Shown here in pieces: positions 28,586 to 37,104 of a stretch of 64,000 bases of DNA. The position numbers and the translations under genes were made by a program. Location: the NCBI GenBank assembly GCA_021805275.1, contig JAJZFQ010000006.1, positions 1-64,000 of the forward strand. The letters run 5' to 3'. The number at the start of each line of letters is the position of its first letter. The stretch's first letter is position 1. This DNA comes from Pseudomonadota bacterium (GTDB taxonomy: Bacteria; Pseudomonadota; Gammaproteobacteria; Steroidobacterales; Steroidobacteraceae). The notes beneath the pieces were generated by a model, which had not been told where the DNA came from, made no database searches, and saw nothing but the letters and a program-made list of their open reading frames with translations.

Positions 28586-30082
28586 ATGAGCACGAGCAGC
28601 ACTGAGACGGGCGCGCCGGGCGCTGCGGCAGCCGGGGGAACCGCGTTCGGCCATCCGCGCGGGCTCGCGGCGCTGTTCTTCACGGAAATGTGGGAGCGGT
28701 TCACCTACTACGGCATCCAGTCGATCCTGATCCTGTTCATGGTCGCCGCGAGCGGGCGCGGCGGACTGGGCTACGCCGATCGGAACGCCAATGCCATCGT
28801 CGGACTTTACTTCGGCGGCACGTACCTGCTGTCCCTGCTCGGCGGGTGGATCGCGGATCGGCTGATCGGCGGCCGCCGGGCGGTGCTTGCCGGCGGGGTG
28901 CTGATCACCGCCGGCAACGCGCTGCTCGCCGCCGGCAGCCACCGCGCGTTCTTCCTCGGCCTGATCTTCAACGTGCTCGGTGTCGGGCTGCTCAAGCCCA
29001 ACGTGAGCGCCACGGTCGGGGCGCTGTATCCGCAGGGCGGCTCGCGGCGCGACGCGGGATTCTCGATTTTCTACATGGGTATCAACATCGGCTCACTGTT
29101 CGGTCCGATGTTCGTGCCGCTGGTGGCGCAGCACTACGGCTGGCACGCGGGCTTCGCCCTGCCGGCGCTCGGCATGCTGTTCGGCGTGGCGCAGTTCCTG
29201 GCCACGCAACGCTATCTGGGTCACGCCGGCGCGGCGCCGGCGAGCACCCGGCCGCGCTCCTGGCTGGGGCTCTGGGGGTTCGTGGCACTGATCGCCGTGC
29301 TGACGATCGCAACGCTCACCGGCACCGTGACGGTCGACCCCGTCAGGCTCTCGGACTGGATCTCCTGGGCGGTGGGCGTGCTGATGGCCGGCTACATGCT
29401 CTACATGGCGGTGCTCGCCGGACTCACCCGCGAGGAGCGCAACCGCGTGTTTGCCCTGATGGCGCTGTTCGCGGCCTCCACTGTGTTCTGGATGGCCTAC
29501 ATGCAGATGTTCGGCTCGTTCAACCTGTTCGCCGAGCGCTATACCGATCGGCGCATCTTCGGCTGGCTGATGCCCGCCGGGGACATGCAGACCATCAATC
29601 CGGTGTTCGTCATTACCCTGGCGCCGGTGTTCGCGGCGCTGTGGGTCGCGCTCGGCCGGCGCGGCCGGGACCTGTCCTCGCCGGCGAAGTTCGCCTGGGG
29701 GCTGCTGTTGATGGCCGCGAGCATGCTCGTGATGTACGTGGCGTCGCTGCGCGTGATGCGCGGCGCGCAGGTCTCGCCGCTGTGGCTGACGGTCACCTAC
29801 TTCCTGAATGCCTGCGGCGAGCTGTGCCTCTCGCCCGTTGGTCTTTCCTCCACGACGCAGCTGGCGCCGGCGCGCTTCGCCGGCCAGACCATGGGGCTGT
29901 GGTTCCTGACACTGGCGCTCGGGAGCTTCCTGGCAGGCCTGCTCTCGGGGGATTACAACGCCGAGCATCTGGCGACGCTGCCGGCGCTGTACCTCACGCT
30001 GCTGGGCTGGAGCGCCGGCGGCGGAGTGCTGCTGCTCATGATCAGCGCGCCGGTGAAGCGACTGATGGCGGGCGGGCGCTGA
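28586..30082 (+). CDS. POT/PTR2-family peptide:proton symporter
   Basis: 498 residues, about 12-14 membrane helices. The conserved EMWERFTYYGIQSILILFM (ExxERFxYYG) is near residue 33, and GTYLLSLLGGWIADRLIGGR is the second family signature. It imports di- and tripeptides with protons. GGGGGG lies 3 nt before ATG 28586; the frame extends upstream to 28538 without better evidence. It is 23 bp from the MFS gene that follows, a likely operon. Confidence 0.92.
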   Translation: MSTSSTETGAPGAAAAGGTAFGHPRGLAALFFTEMWERFTYYGIQSILILFMVAASGRGGLGYADRNANAIVGLYFGGTYLLSLLGGWIADRLIGGRRAVLAGGVLITAGNALLAAGSHRAFFLGLIFNVLGVGLLKPNVSATVGALYPQGGSRRDAGFSIFYMGINIGSLFGPMFVPLVAQHYGWHAGFALPALGMLFGVAQFLATQRYLGHAGAAPASTRPRSWLGLWGFVALIAVLTIATLTGTVTVDPVRLSDWISWAVGVLMAGYMLYMAVLAGLTREERNRVFALMALFAASTVFWMAYMQMFGSFNLFAERYTDRRIFGWLMPAGDMQTINPVFVITLAPVFAALWVALGRRGRDLSSPAKFAWGLLLMAASMLVMYVASLRVMRGAQVSPLWLTVTYFLNACGELCLSPVGLSSTTQLAPARFAGQTMGLWFLTLALGSFLAGLLSGDYNAEHLATLPALYLTLLGWSAGGGVLLLMISAPVKRLMAGGR

Positions 30083-30104
30083 GCAGACCGGGGAGGACAC
30101 TGCG

Positions 30105-31337
30105 ATGCGACTGATCCGCAACTTCACGCAGCTGACGCGCGCGCAGCGCCACGCCTACTTCGCCGCGCTCGGCGGCTGGACGCTCGACGCGTTCGATTTC
30201 TTCATCTTCATCGTGTCGCTGCGGGCGATCGGCACGGACTTCCACACCAGCCTCACCACCGTCAGCTTCGGCATCACCCTCACGCTGGCGCTGCGCCCGG
30301 TGGGGGCGCTGCTGTTCGGCTGGCTCGCGGAGAAATACGGGCGCCGTCCGGTCCTGATGCTGAACGTGCTGTCGTTCGCGCTCATCGAGCTTGCCTCCGC
30401 CTTCGCACCGGACCTGACCGTGCTGCTCGCGCTGCGCGCGGCATTCGGTCTCGCCATGGGCGGGGAGTGGGGCGTCGGGGCGGCGCTCGCGTTCGAGACC
30501 CTGCCGGCCGAGGGGCGCGGGGTGTTCTCCGGGCTGCTGCAGGAAGGCTACGTGCTCGGCTTCCTGCTGGCCGCGGCCGTCTCGCGCCTGTGCTTCGCGG
30601 CCGTCGGCTGGCGCGGCCTGTTCGTCATCGGCGCGCTGCCAGCGCTGCTCGTGCTGTACATCCGCATCGGCGTCGCGGAATCACCGGCGTGGCTCGAAGG
30701 CCGTCACGCCCGGCGCGCGAGCCTGCGCGAGCTGTTGCGAATCGCCATCGACAACGCGCCGACCCTCCTTTACATGATCCTGCTGATGGCGCTGTTCAAC
30801 GCGTTCTCGCACGGCTCGCAGGATCTGTACAAGGTGTTCCTCACCCGAGAGCGCGGCGTCAGCGACGCGCGCGCCGACGACCTGGTGATGCTGATGAACC
30901 TCGGGGCGCTGCTCGGCGGCGTAGGCTTCGGCGCCTTGTCCGAGCGCATCGGCCGCCGACGGGCGATCGCCTGCGCGGCGCTGCTGGCGCTACCGGTCAT
31001 TCCGCTGTGGACCGGCGCGCCGAGCGTGCCGTTGCTCGCGCTCGGGGCGTTCCTGATGCAGTTCATGGTGCAGGGGGCCTGGGGCATCGTGCCGGCGCAC
31101 CTGAACGAGCTGTCCCCGCCCGGGGTGCGGGCGATCCTGCCGGCCTTCGCCTACCAGCTCGGCAACTTCGCGATGGCGCTGCTTGCGCCGCTGCAATCCG
31201 CCCTCGCCGCACGCCACGGCGGGGATCTCGGCGCGGTGCTCGGCTGGACGCTCGGGATCGTCGCCGTGACGCTGACGGCGGCCACGCTCCTCGGCCGGGA
31301 GGCCAAGAGCGTGGCGCTGCGGGGCGGGAGCGCCTGA
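30105..31337 (+). CDS. MFS transporter, sialate/carboxylate permease type
   Basis: 410 residues, 12 predicted membrane helices. GGWTLDAFDFFIFIV near 25, the A-like motif GWLAEKYGRRPVLML near 70 and GGEWGVGAALAFET near 120 place it with the sialic acid/lactate:proton (SHS-like) symporters. The specific substrate is uncertain. Convergent with a methyltransferase-like gene; a strong hairpin lies between. Confidence 0.85.
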   Translation: MRLIRNFTQLTRAQRHAYFAALGGWTLDAFDFFIFIVSLRAIGTDFHTSLTTVSFGITLTLALRPVGALLFGWLAEKYGRRPVLMLNVLSFALIELASAFAPDLTVLLALRAAFGLAMGGEWGVGAALAFETLPAEGRGVFSGLLQEGYVLGFLLAAAVSRLCFAAVGWRGLFVIGALPALLVLYIRIGVAESPAWLEGRHARRASLRELLRIAIDNAPTLLYMILLMALFNAFSHGSQDLYKVFLTRERGVSDARADDLVMLMNLGALLGGVGFGALSERIGRRRAIACAALLALPVIPLWTGAPSVPLLALGAFLMQFMVQGAWGIVPAHLNELSPPGVRAILPAFAYQLGNFAMALLAPLQSALAARHGGDLGAVLGWTLGIVAVTLTAATLLGREAKSVALRGGSA

Positions 31338-31343
31338 GGCTGA

Positions 31344-31377
31344 ACCGGCCGGCGCCGCCCGTGCGGTGCCGGCCGGT
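31344..31377. terminator. Bidirectional hairpin between convergent genes
   Basis: ACCGGCCGGC/GCCGGCCGGT, a 10-bp perfect outer stem, with an inner CCGC/GCGG stem and CCGT loop, between two converging stops. No U-tract on either strand. Confidence 0.6.
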
Positions 31378-31386
31378 CCCGGCGGC

Positions 31387-32295
31387 TCAGTGCACCGGCT
31401 TGAGGAACTTCAGCGTGTAGTCGTCGGCGTACCCGATGGCCGCATAGCGGCGCCGGGCCGCCGCACTCGAGTCCGCCAGCGACGGCGGCAGGAAGAACAC
31501 CGGGATGTTGCGCGGATCCTTCGGGTTGGCGAGGATCTCGGAAGTCCCGGCGAGCTGGAAGCCCGCCGCCTCGGCCTGCTGAATCACGAACGCCTGCGGA
31601 AGCCGCGCCAACGGGAAGCACTGCGGCAGCGACATCTGCGGCGCACAGCGATGGCCGACGACGCCGAGCACGCCACCCGGCTTGAGCACCCCGTAGGCGC
31701 TGCGCATGAACGTCTGCAGGAAGATCGGCGTCACCTCGTGGTGCACGTTCGCAAACATCAGGTCGTGCATGTTGTTGAACGTGACCACCATGTCGGCCGA
31801 ATCCGGTGCGCCGAGGTGCAGGTAGTTCGGCAGCTCGAACGGCTCGAGCCGCACCTTGCCGTAGACGGCAGGGTCGGCGGCGAGCTTGTGCTCGTAGGCA
31901 AGCGCGGCGCGATGCGCCCAGCCGCTCGTGCCGGCAACCGGGGCGGTCGCCTCGATCAGTTGGCCGTGATCGTGCAGGAACGGGGCGAGGATCTCGGTGT
32001 ACCAGCCGCCGCCGGGAAGCACTTCGACGACCCGCATGTCGGGGCGGATGCCGAAGAACTCGAGCGTCTGCAGCGGATGGCGGAACGCATCGCGCTTGGC
32101 GTAGGCCGGCGTCCGCTGCGGCCCATGGATCGCCGCCTCGAGCGCCTGGCGGACCGCCGGCGGGGTGACGGCGGCGGCCGGCAGGGCGGCGCCGAGCAGT
32201 AGCGTGCAGGCGGCGGCCGACCACAGGCGGGCGGGACCGCGGGCGCGACGGTAGGGGCGCGGGGTGTGCAAGGCGATCGGAGCAAGTGAACGCAT
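31387..32295 (-). CDS. Exported SAM-methyltransferase-like protein
   Basis: 302 residues with an N-terminal signal (about 20-45, LWSAAACTLLLGAALPAAA). The mature part has a class I methyltransferase-like core: RVVEVLPGGGWYTEILAPFL near 88, SADMVVTFNNMHDLMF, and VLKPGGVLGVVGHRC. Such exported proteins are known in Proteobacteria but their substrate is not. GGAGG 7 nt before ATG 32295 fixes the start. SAM in the periplasm is not expected, so the function is unclear. Confidence 0.8.
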   Translation of the reverse strand: MRSLAPIALHTPRPYRRARGPARLWSAAACTLLLGAALPAAAVTPPAVRQALEAAIHGPQRTPAYAKRDAFRHPLQTLEFFGIRPDMRVVEVLPGGGWYTEILAPFLHDHGQLIEATAPVAGTSGWAHRAALAYEHKLAADPAVYGKVRLEPFELPNYLHLGAPDSADMVVTFNNMHDLMFANVHHEVTPIFLQTFMRSAYGVLKPGGVLGVVGHRCAPQMSLPQCFPLARLPQAFVIQQAEAAGFQLAGTSEILANPKDPRNIPVFFLPPSLADSSAAARRRYAAIGYADDYTLKFLKPVH

Positions 32296-32361
32296 GAAGC
32301 GACCTCCGGGTGGCAAGGTGCCCACGATAGCGCGGCGCGCAGCGCCGACCAAGCCTATCGC

Positions 32362-33012
32362 TTAAGGGTGCCGGTGCAGCAGCGGCTTGAGGACGGGCCA
32401 GACGTTCTCGAGCACCCGCGGCTCCCCGCGTGCGTTGGGATGCAGGCCGTCGGCCTGCATGAGGCTCGGATCGAGCGCGACGTGCGCGAGCAGGAACGGC
32501 ACCAAGGGCAGATGAAAGCGCCGCGCCAGATCCGGACACAGCGCCGCGAACTGCTGCGTGTAGCGCGGCCCGTAATTCGGCGGAATGAGCAGGCCGAGCA
32601 GCACGACCCGGGCGCCGGCCGCGCGCGCCAGGCGAACCATGGCCGCGAGGTTGTGGGCCGCGAGCCTCAGCGGCAGACCGCGCAGGCCATCGTTCGCACC
32701 GAGCTCGAGGATGACGATGCCGGGGTGTACCGCGCGCAGCTCGTGCGGCAGGCGCTGCAGGCCCCCCGTGGTGGTCTCGCCGCTCACGCTGGCGTTGACG
32801 AGGCGGTACCGGTACCCTTCCCTGCGCAGGCGTTGCCCCAGCAGCGCCACCCAGCCCTGCTCGGTCCGCAGCCCGTGCGCGGCGCTCAGGCTGTCGCCGA
32901 ACACGAGGATGGTGCGCGCCGATGCCTGGGCCTGCGGCAATGTCACCGACAGCAACCCGACGCCCAACAGGACAGCGAGCCACGACGGCACGATGCGGCA
33001 GTGCGTTCTCAA
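32362..33012 (-). CDS. tesA: Multifunctional GDSL esterase/lysophospholipase/thioesterase
   Basis: 216 residues with a signal peptide (about 1-31). SGNH blocks are seen: FGDSLSAAHG (block I, nucleophile Ser), ELGANDGLRGLP (block III) and DGLHPNARG (block V, Asp and His). It hydrolyses acyl esters and thioesters in the periplasm. TTG 33012 is chosen because GAGGTG lies 7 nt upstream; GTG 33027 and GTG 32997 are alternatives. Its 5' end overlaps the divergent ybbA gene by about 20 bp, the same tesA/ybbA arrangement as in E. coli. Confidence 0.92.
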   Translation of the reverse strand: MRTHCRIVPSWLAVLLGVGLLSVTLPQAQASARTILVFGDSLSAAHGLRTEQGWVALLGQRLRREGYRYRLVNASVSGETTTGGLQRLPHELRAVHPGIVILELGANDGLRGLPLRLAAHNLAAMVRLARAAGARVVLLGLLIPPNYGPRYTQQFAALCPDLARRFHLPLVPFLLAHVALDPSLMQADGLHPNARGEPRVLENVWPVLKPLLHRHP

Positions 33013-33661
33013 GGCCGAGCACCTCACGAAGACGGTCGACAGTCCGGCAGGCCCGCTCACTATTGTGCACGAGGCGTCGCTCGATATCGCCGCCGGTGAG
33101 ACGCTCGCGGTGATCGGCCCCTCGGGGGCGGGCAAATCCACGCTGCTCGCGTTGCTGGCGGGCCTCGAGGTGCCGACCCGCGGCCGGGTGCTGCTCGCCG
33201 GGCAGGACCTCGCGGCGCTGGATGAGGACGGACGTGCGCGCGTGCGCGCCGCGCACGTCGGGTTCGTGTTCCAGGCCTTTCATCTCATTGCGGCTCTCAC
33301 GGCGCTCGAGAATGTCGCCCTACCGCTCGAACTGGCGCGCCATCGCGGGGCGCGCGCGACGGCGCGCACGGCGCTGGCACACGTGGGTCTGGCGGCGCGC
33401 GAGGACCATTACCCGCGCCAGCTCTCCGGTGGCGAGCAGCAACGCGTCGCCCTCGCGCGCGCGTTCGTCGGACGCCCGGCGGTCCTGTTCGCCGATGAGC
33501 CGACCGGCAACCTCGACAGCGCCACCGGGGCGAATGTCATCGAGCGGCTGTTCGAGCTGAACAGCCAGACCGGCACGACGCTCGTGCTCGTGACCCACGA
33601 TCGCGAGCTCGCCGCGCGCTGCGCGCGCACCGTGCACATGGACGCGGGCCGGATCCTCTAA
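32993..33661 (+). CDS. ybbA: ABC transporter ATP-binding protein (YbbA-like)
   Basis: 222 residues. Walker A GPSGAGKSTLLALLAG near 44, Q-loop VFQAFHLI, signature LSGGEQQRVALARAF near 142 and Walker B VLFADEPTGNLD near 164. It belongs to the MacB/LolD-like family that powers FtsX-type permeases. It lies 1 bp before ybbP. The start ATG 32993 lies within the divergent tesA gene. Confidence 0.92.
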   Translation: MRQCVLKAEHLTKTVDSPAGPLTIVHEASLDIAAGETLAVIGPSGAGKSTLLALLAGLEVPTRGRVLLAGQDLAALDEDGRARVRAAHVGFVFQAFHLIAALTALENVALPLELARHRGARATARTALAHVGLAAREDHYPRQLSGGEQQRVALARAFVGRPAVLFADEPTGNLDSATGANVIERLFELNSQTGTTLVLVTHDRELAARCARTVHMDAGRIL

Positions 33662-33662
33662 C

Positions 33663-36161
33663 GTGCACACGATCCGCTTCGCGCTGCGCATGTTGGGCCG
33701 CGAGTGGCGCTCCGGGGAGCTCGGCGTTCTGCTGCTCGCGCTGATCGTCGCCGTGGGCGCGCTGTCGGGAGTCGGCCTGCTCGTCAGCCGCATCCGCGCC
33801 GCCGTGAGGCTACAGGCCAGCACCGTGCTCGGCGCCGATCTGCGCGTGGAGTCGCCCGACCCGCTACCGCCGGCCGACTTCACCGCAGCCGCCCGCAACG
33901 GGCTGCGCGCCAGCGGCGCCATCGGCATGCTGAGCGTGGTCTTTCACGGTCAGCGCAGCCAGCTCACCGACCTGTACGCGGTGTCGGCAGGTTATCCGCT
34001 GCGCGGTCACGTCCGCGTCGCCGACGCGCCGTACGCTCCGGGCGAGGCCACCGCGGGCATCCCGCCGCCCGGGCAGGTGTGGCCGGACTCGAGGCTGCTG
34101 GCGGTGCTCGGCGCGCGGGTCGGCTCGCACCTGGCCATCGGTGCCGCGACGCTCACCGTCGGGCGCGTGCTCGTTTCACGCCCCGATCAGGCGGGCGCCT
34201 TTACCGGCCTGGTGCCGGGCCTGCTCATGAACGCCGCGGACATCCCGGGCACGGAGCTGATTCAGCCCGGCAGCCGCGTGCGCTACAGCGCGCTGTTCGC
34301 CGGATCACCGCCACGGGTGCGGGCGTTGCGGCTCTGGCTCCACGGGCACCTGAGCGGCGGGGAGCGGTTGCGCACGGTCGCCGATGCCAGCCGGCAGATC
34401 CACGCGGCGCTCGAGCGCGCCGACCGCTTCCTGAACCTCGCCAGTCTCGCCGCCGTGCTGCTGTGCGCCGCAGCCGTGGCCATGGCGGCGCGGCGCTACG
34501 TGGCCCGTCATCTGGACACCGTCGCGCTGTTGAAGACCCTCGGCGCGACGCGCGGGACGATCCTCGCGCTGGCGCTGGCGCAGCTGGCCGCGATCGGGCT
34601 GGCGGCCGGGGCGCTCGGTTGCGCGCTAGGGGAGCTGACGCAGCTGTGGTTGGTGCACGCGCTGCGCGGGCTGCTCGCCACGCGCGAGCTGCCGGCGCCG
34701 GGGCTGGCTCCGATCCTCCTCGGCCTGGGGAGCGCATGGGCACTGCTCGGCGCACTCGCCCTGCCGCCGCTGCTGCAGCTCACCGGCGCTCCGCCCATCC
34801 GGGTGCTGCGCCGCGATGTCGGACCCCCGCGCCCGGCGGCGCTGCTCGCCTTCGGGCCGGCCGTGACCCTCCTCGTGCTGCTCATCTACTGGATCATGGG
34901 TGCCGGCCCACCCTTCGTGTGGCTGTCGATCGGGCTCGCAGCGTTCATCGCCCTGCTCGCCGGTTCGGGGCTGGCGCTGGTGATGTGCGCCAATCGGCTG
35001 CGCGGGCGCGTCGGGGTCGCCTGGCGCTACGGCATCGCCAACCTCGGCCGGCGCCGCGCCGAAAGCGTGGTGCAGATCGTCGCCTTCGGCACCGGTGTCA
35101 TGGCGCTGATGCTGCTCGGCATCCTGCGCGGCGACCTGGCGGGGGACTGGCGCGGGACGCTGCCGCAGAATCTGCCGAACTATTTCTTCATCAACATTCC
35201 GCCGGCGAGCCGCGCGGCGTTCGAGACGTTCCTGCGTGACCAGGGAGCGAGGCCGACGCGCATGCTGCCGCTGCTGCGCGGCCGGCTGACGGCCATCGGC
35301 GCACGCCCGGTCGACTCGCTCCACTTCGCCGACCCGCGTGGCGAGCGCTTCGCCACGCGCGAGCAGAATTTCACCTGGTCGGCCGAGCCCGGCCGCGGCA
35401 ACCGCGTCATCGCCGGACACTGGTGGGGGCCGGCCGAGTACGGCCAGCCGCTGGTGTCGGTGTCGAGCGAGTTCATGCGCTGGCTGGGCTTGCGGCTCGG
35501 GGAGTCGCTGACGTTCAACATCGCCGGGAGCACCCTGACGGTGCGCGTCGCGAGCGTGCGCAAAGTGCAGTGGGACAGCTTCAAGCCGAATTTCTTCCTC
35601 GTGTTCGCCCCGGGCCTGCTGGAGAAGCAAGCCGGTACGTACCTCACGAGTGCGTATCTGACGCCGCGCCAGGGGCGCTCGCTGGCGCAGGTGGCGCGTC
35701 GCTTTCCGAGCGTGTCAATCTTCGACATCGACGGGTTGCTGCGCGACGTGCGCACGATGCTGGACAAGGCCATCCTGGCAGTTCAGAGCGTGTTCATGTT
35801 CACCCTTGCCGCGGGCCTGACGGTGCTGCTCGCCGCGGTACAGGCCAGCCGCGAGCAGCGCCGGTACGAGAGCGCGGTGCTGCGCACCCTGGGGGCGAGC
35901 CGTGCAACCGTGACGCAGGGCGTCCTCGCGGAGTTCGCGGCACTCGGGGCACTCGCCGGGCTGATCGCCGCGGGCGGCGCGAACGTGGCCGCCTGGTATC
36001 TGACGCGCCAGGTCCTGAACCTTGCCTACACGTTCAACGGGACCGCCTGTCTCATCGGCATCGGCGCGAGCACACTGCTGGTAGCGCTGAGCGGCTGGCT
36101 CGCCAGCCGTGCGGTGTTGAATCAGCCGCCGCTCGGCGCCCTGCGCCAGGGGGCCGATTAG
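33663..36161 (+). CDS. ybbP: FtsX-family ABC transporter permease (YbbP-like)
   Basis: 832 residues. An N-terminal membrane helix is followed by a large periplasmic domain (about 45-250), then helix clusters near 260-430 and 465-500, a second periplasmic domain and three C-terminal helices. FtsX cores near 290 (TLGATRGTILALALAQL) and 745 (TLGASRATVTQGVLAEF) form the duplicated permease. With YbbA and TesA next to it, it is thought to move lipid-like or hydrophobic molecules in the envelope; the substrate is unknown. Start is GTG 33663. Confidence 0.92.
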   Translation: MHTIRFALRMLGREWRSGELGVLLLALIVAVGALSGVGLLVSRIRAAVRLQASTVLGADLRVESPDPLPPADFTAAARNGLRASGAIGMLSVVFHGQRSQLTDLYAVSAGYPLRGHVRVADAPYAPGEATAGIPPPGQVWPDSRLLAVLGARVGSHLAIGAATLTVGRVLVSRPDQAGAFTGLVPGLLMNAADIPGTELIQPGSRVRYSALFAGSPPRVRALRLWLHGHLSGGERLRTVADASRQIHAALERADRFLNLASLAAVLLCAAAVAMAARRYVARHLDTVALLKTLGATRGTILALALAQLAAIGLAAGALGCALGELTQLWLVHALRGLLATRELPAPGLAPILLGLGSAWALLGALALPPLLQLTGAPPIRVLRRDVGPPRPAALLAFGPAVTLLVLLIYWIMGAGPPFVWLSIGLAAFIALLAGSGLALVMCANRLRGRVGVAWRYGIANLGRRRAESVVQIVAFGTGVMALMLLGILRGDLAGDWRGTLPQNLPNYFFINIPPASRAAFETFLRDQGARPTRMLPLLRGRLTAIGARPVDSLHFADPRGERFATREQNFTWSAEPGRGNRVIAGHWWGPAEYGQPLVSVSSEFMRWLGLRLGESLTFNIAGSTLTVRVASVRKVQWDSFKPNFFLVFAPGLLEKQAGTYLTSAYLTPRQGRSLAQVARRFPSVSIFDIDGLLRDVRTMLDKAILAVQSVFMFTLAAGLTVLLAAVQASREQRRYESAVLRTLGASRATVTQGVLAEFAALGALAGLIAAGGANVAAWYLTRQVLNLAYTFNGTACLIGIGASTLLVALSGWLASRAVLNQPPLGALRQGAD

Positions 36162-36245
36162 TCGGTTCCCGTCGCCGGCTCAACGCCGCTCATGCCGCAG
36201 CACGCTGGTTCGACGCCGCTGGCGCTCGGCTGGGAGTCGCGCACC

Positions 36246-36716
36246 TCACCGCGGGCGGCGCGGATAGGCCGTTCCATCCCGGTGCAGGAACTCCCGGCTG
36301 CCCGCGCACAGCGCGAGGTCGATGTCCGGATACGCCACTGCGTCCTGCTCGGGTCGGCGCGCGCCGATCTCGAGAAGCACCGCCTCGCGCCCGCTGCGGT
36401 TCTGCAGATGATGGCCGTCGGAATCGCCCGCGGCGAAGCCGGCGCACTCCCCGGCCCCGAGCACCTCCTCGCCCGTCCCGGTGACGAGCACGACCTCGCC
36501 CTCGAGCACGTAGACGAATTCGTCCTCGGCCGTGTGCCAGTGGCGCTGGCTCGACCAGCCGCCCGGCGGCAGCCGCAGCAGGTTGACGCCGAACTGCTTC
36601 AGGCCGGCGGCATCCCCGAGGCGCCAGCGCTTGCGTTCCCGGCATGGCTCGTCGTACGGAGCAGGATACCCGCTGCCCATCGCCGTGGGCGTGTGGTCGA
36701 GGTCGATTCGTTTCAT
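36246..36716 (-). CDS. Cupin-domain protein
   Basis: 156 residues. Cupin motif 1 is RHWHTAEDEFVYVLEGEVVL (about 58-77; His, His, Glu) and motif 2 is GDSDGHHLQNRSG (His). This gives the usual metal site. The fold is shared by dioxygenases, epimerases and sugar-binding proteins; the reaction is not predictable. GGAG lies 9 nt before ATG 36716. Confidence 0.8.
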   Translation of the reverse strand: MKRIDLDHTPTAMGSGYPAPYDEPCRERKRWRLGDAAGLKQFGVNLLRLPPGGWSSQRHWHTAEDEFVYVLEGEVVLVTGTGEEVLGAGECAGFAAGDSDGHHLQNRSGREAVLLEIGARRPEQDAVAYPDIDLALCAGSREFLHRDGTAYPRRPR

Positions 36717-37104
36717 CGGTTTCGTCTCCTGCGGCCGGCGCTCTAAGATACCTCACCGGGCCACATCGCTTCCAACAGGCTGCTCGCAGCGCCAGCCGCG
36801 CACAGCGCGTACGGACGGGCGGCAGGCGCAGGACCGCTCGGGCCGACCTGTCCGCATCGCCCCTCGGGCGGGGCATTGATTGCGTGGCCGGCCGCACGCT
36901 GCGGGTGTCCCGTCGGGCTGATTGCGGCCGAGGGCATGCGGGACGCTGCCGCCGAGGCTGCCCTGGCGGGGGCGTATGCCGATGATGGTTGGCGTTCGCT
37001 CACCCCCGGCTGGTTCGCAGCGCCGCGGCTGCGCCCGAGCAGCGCTCGCTGCGGGGCGCGAACTGGCGGCTGGAGATTGAGGCCGCGACGGCGCAACGGT
37101 CGGC
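36717..37104. other. 388-bp gap between GMC oxidoreductase and cupin genes
   Basis: Open frames here have the skewed composition of antisense GC-rich DNA and no recognisable protein. A small dyad CGCAGC-N6-GCTGCG near 37018-37035 and a possible -10 TATCTT (minus strand, near 36745) are the only signals. Nothing else supported. Confidence 0.5.

Noticed and set aside
36717..37104. A small gene in the gap between cupin and GMC genes
   Set aside because: Both strands have open frames, but their sequence is low-complexity Arg/Ala/Pro and no start has a Shine-Dalgarno sequence.
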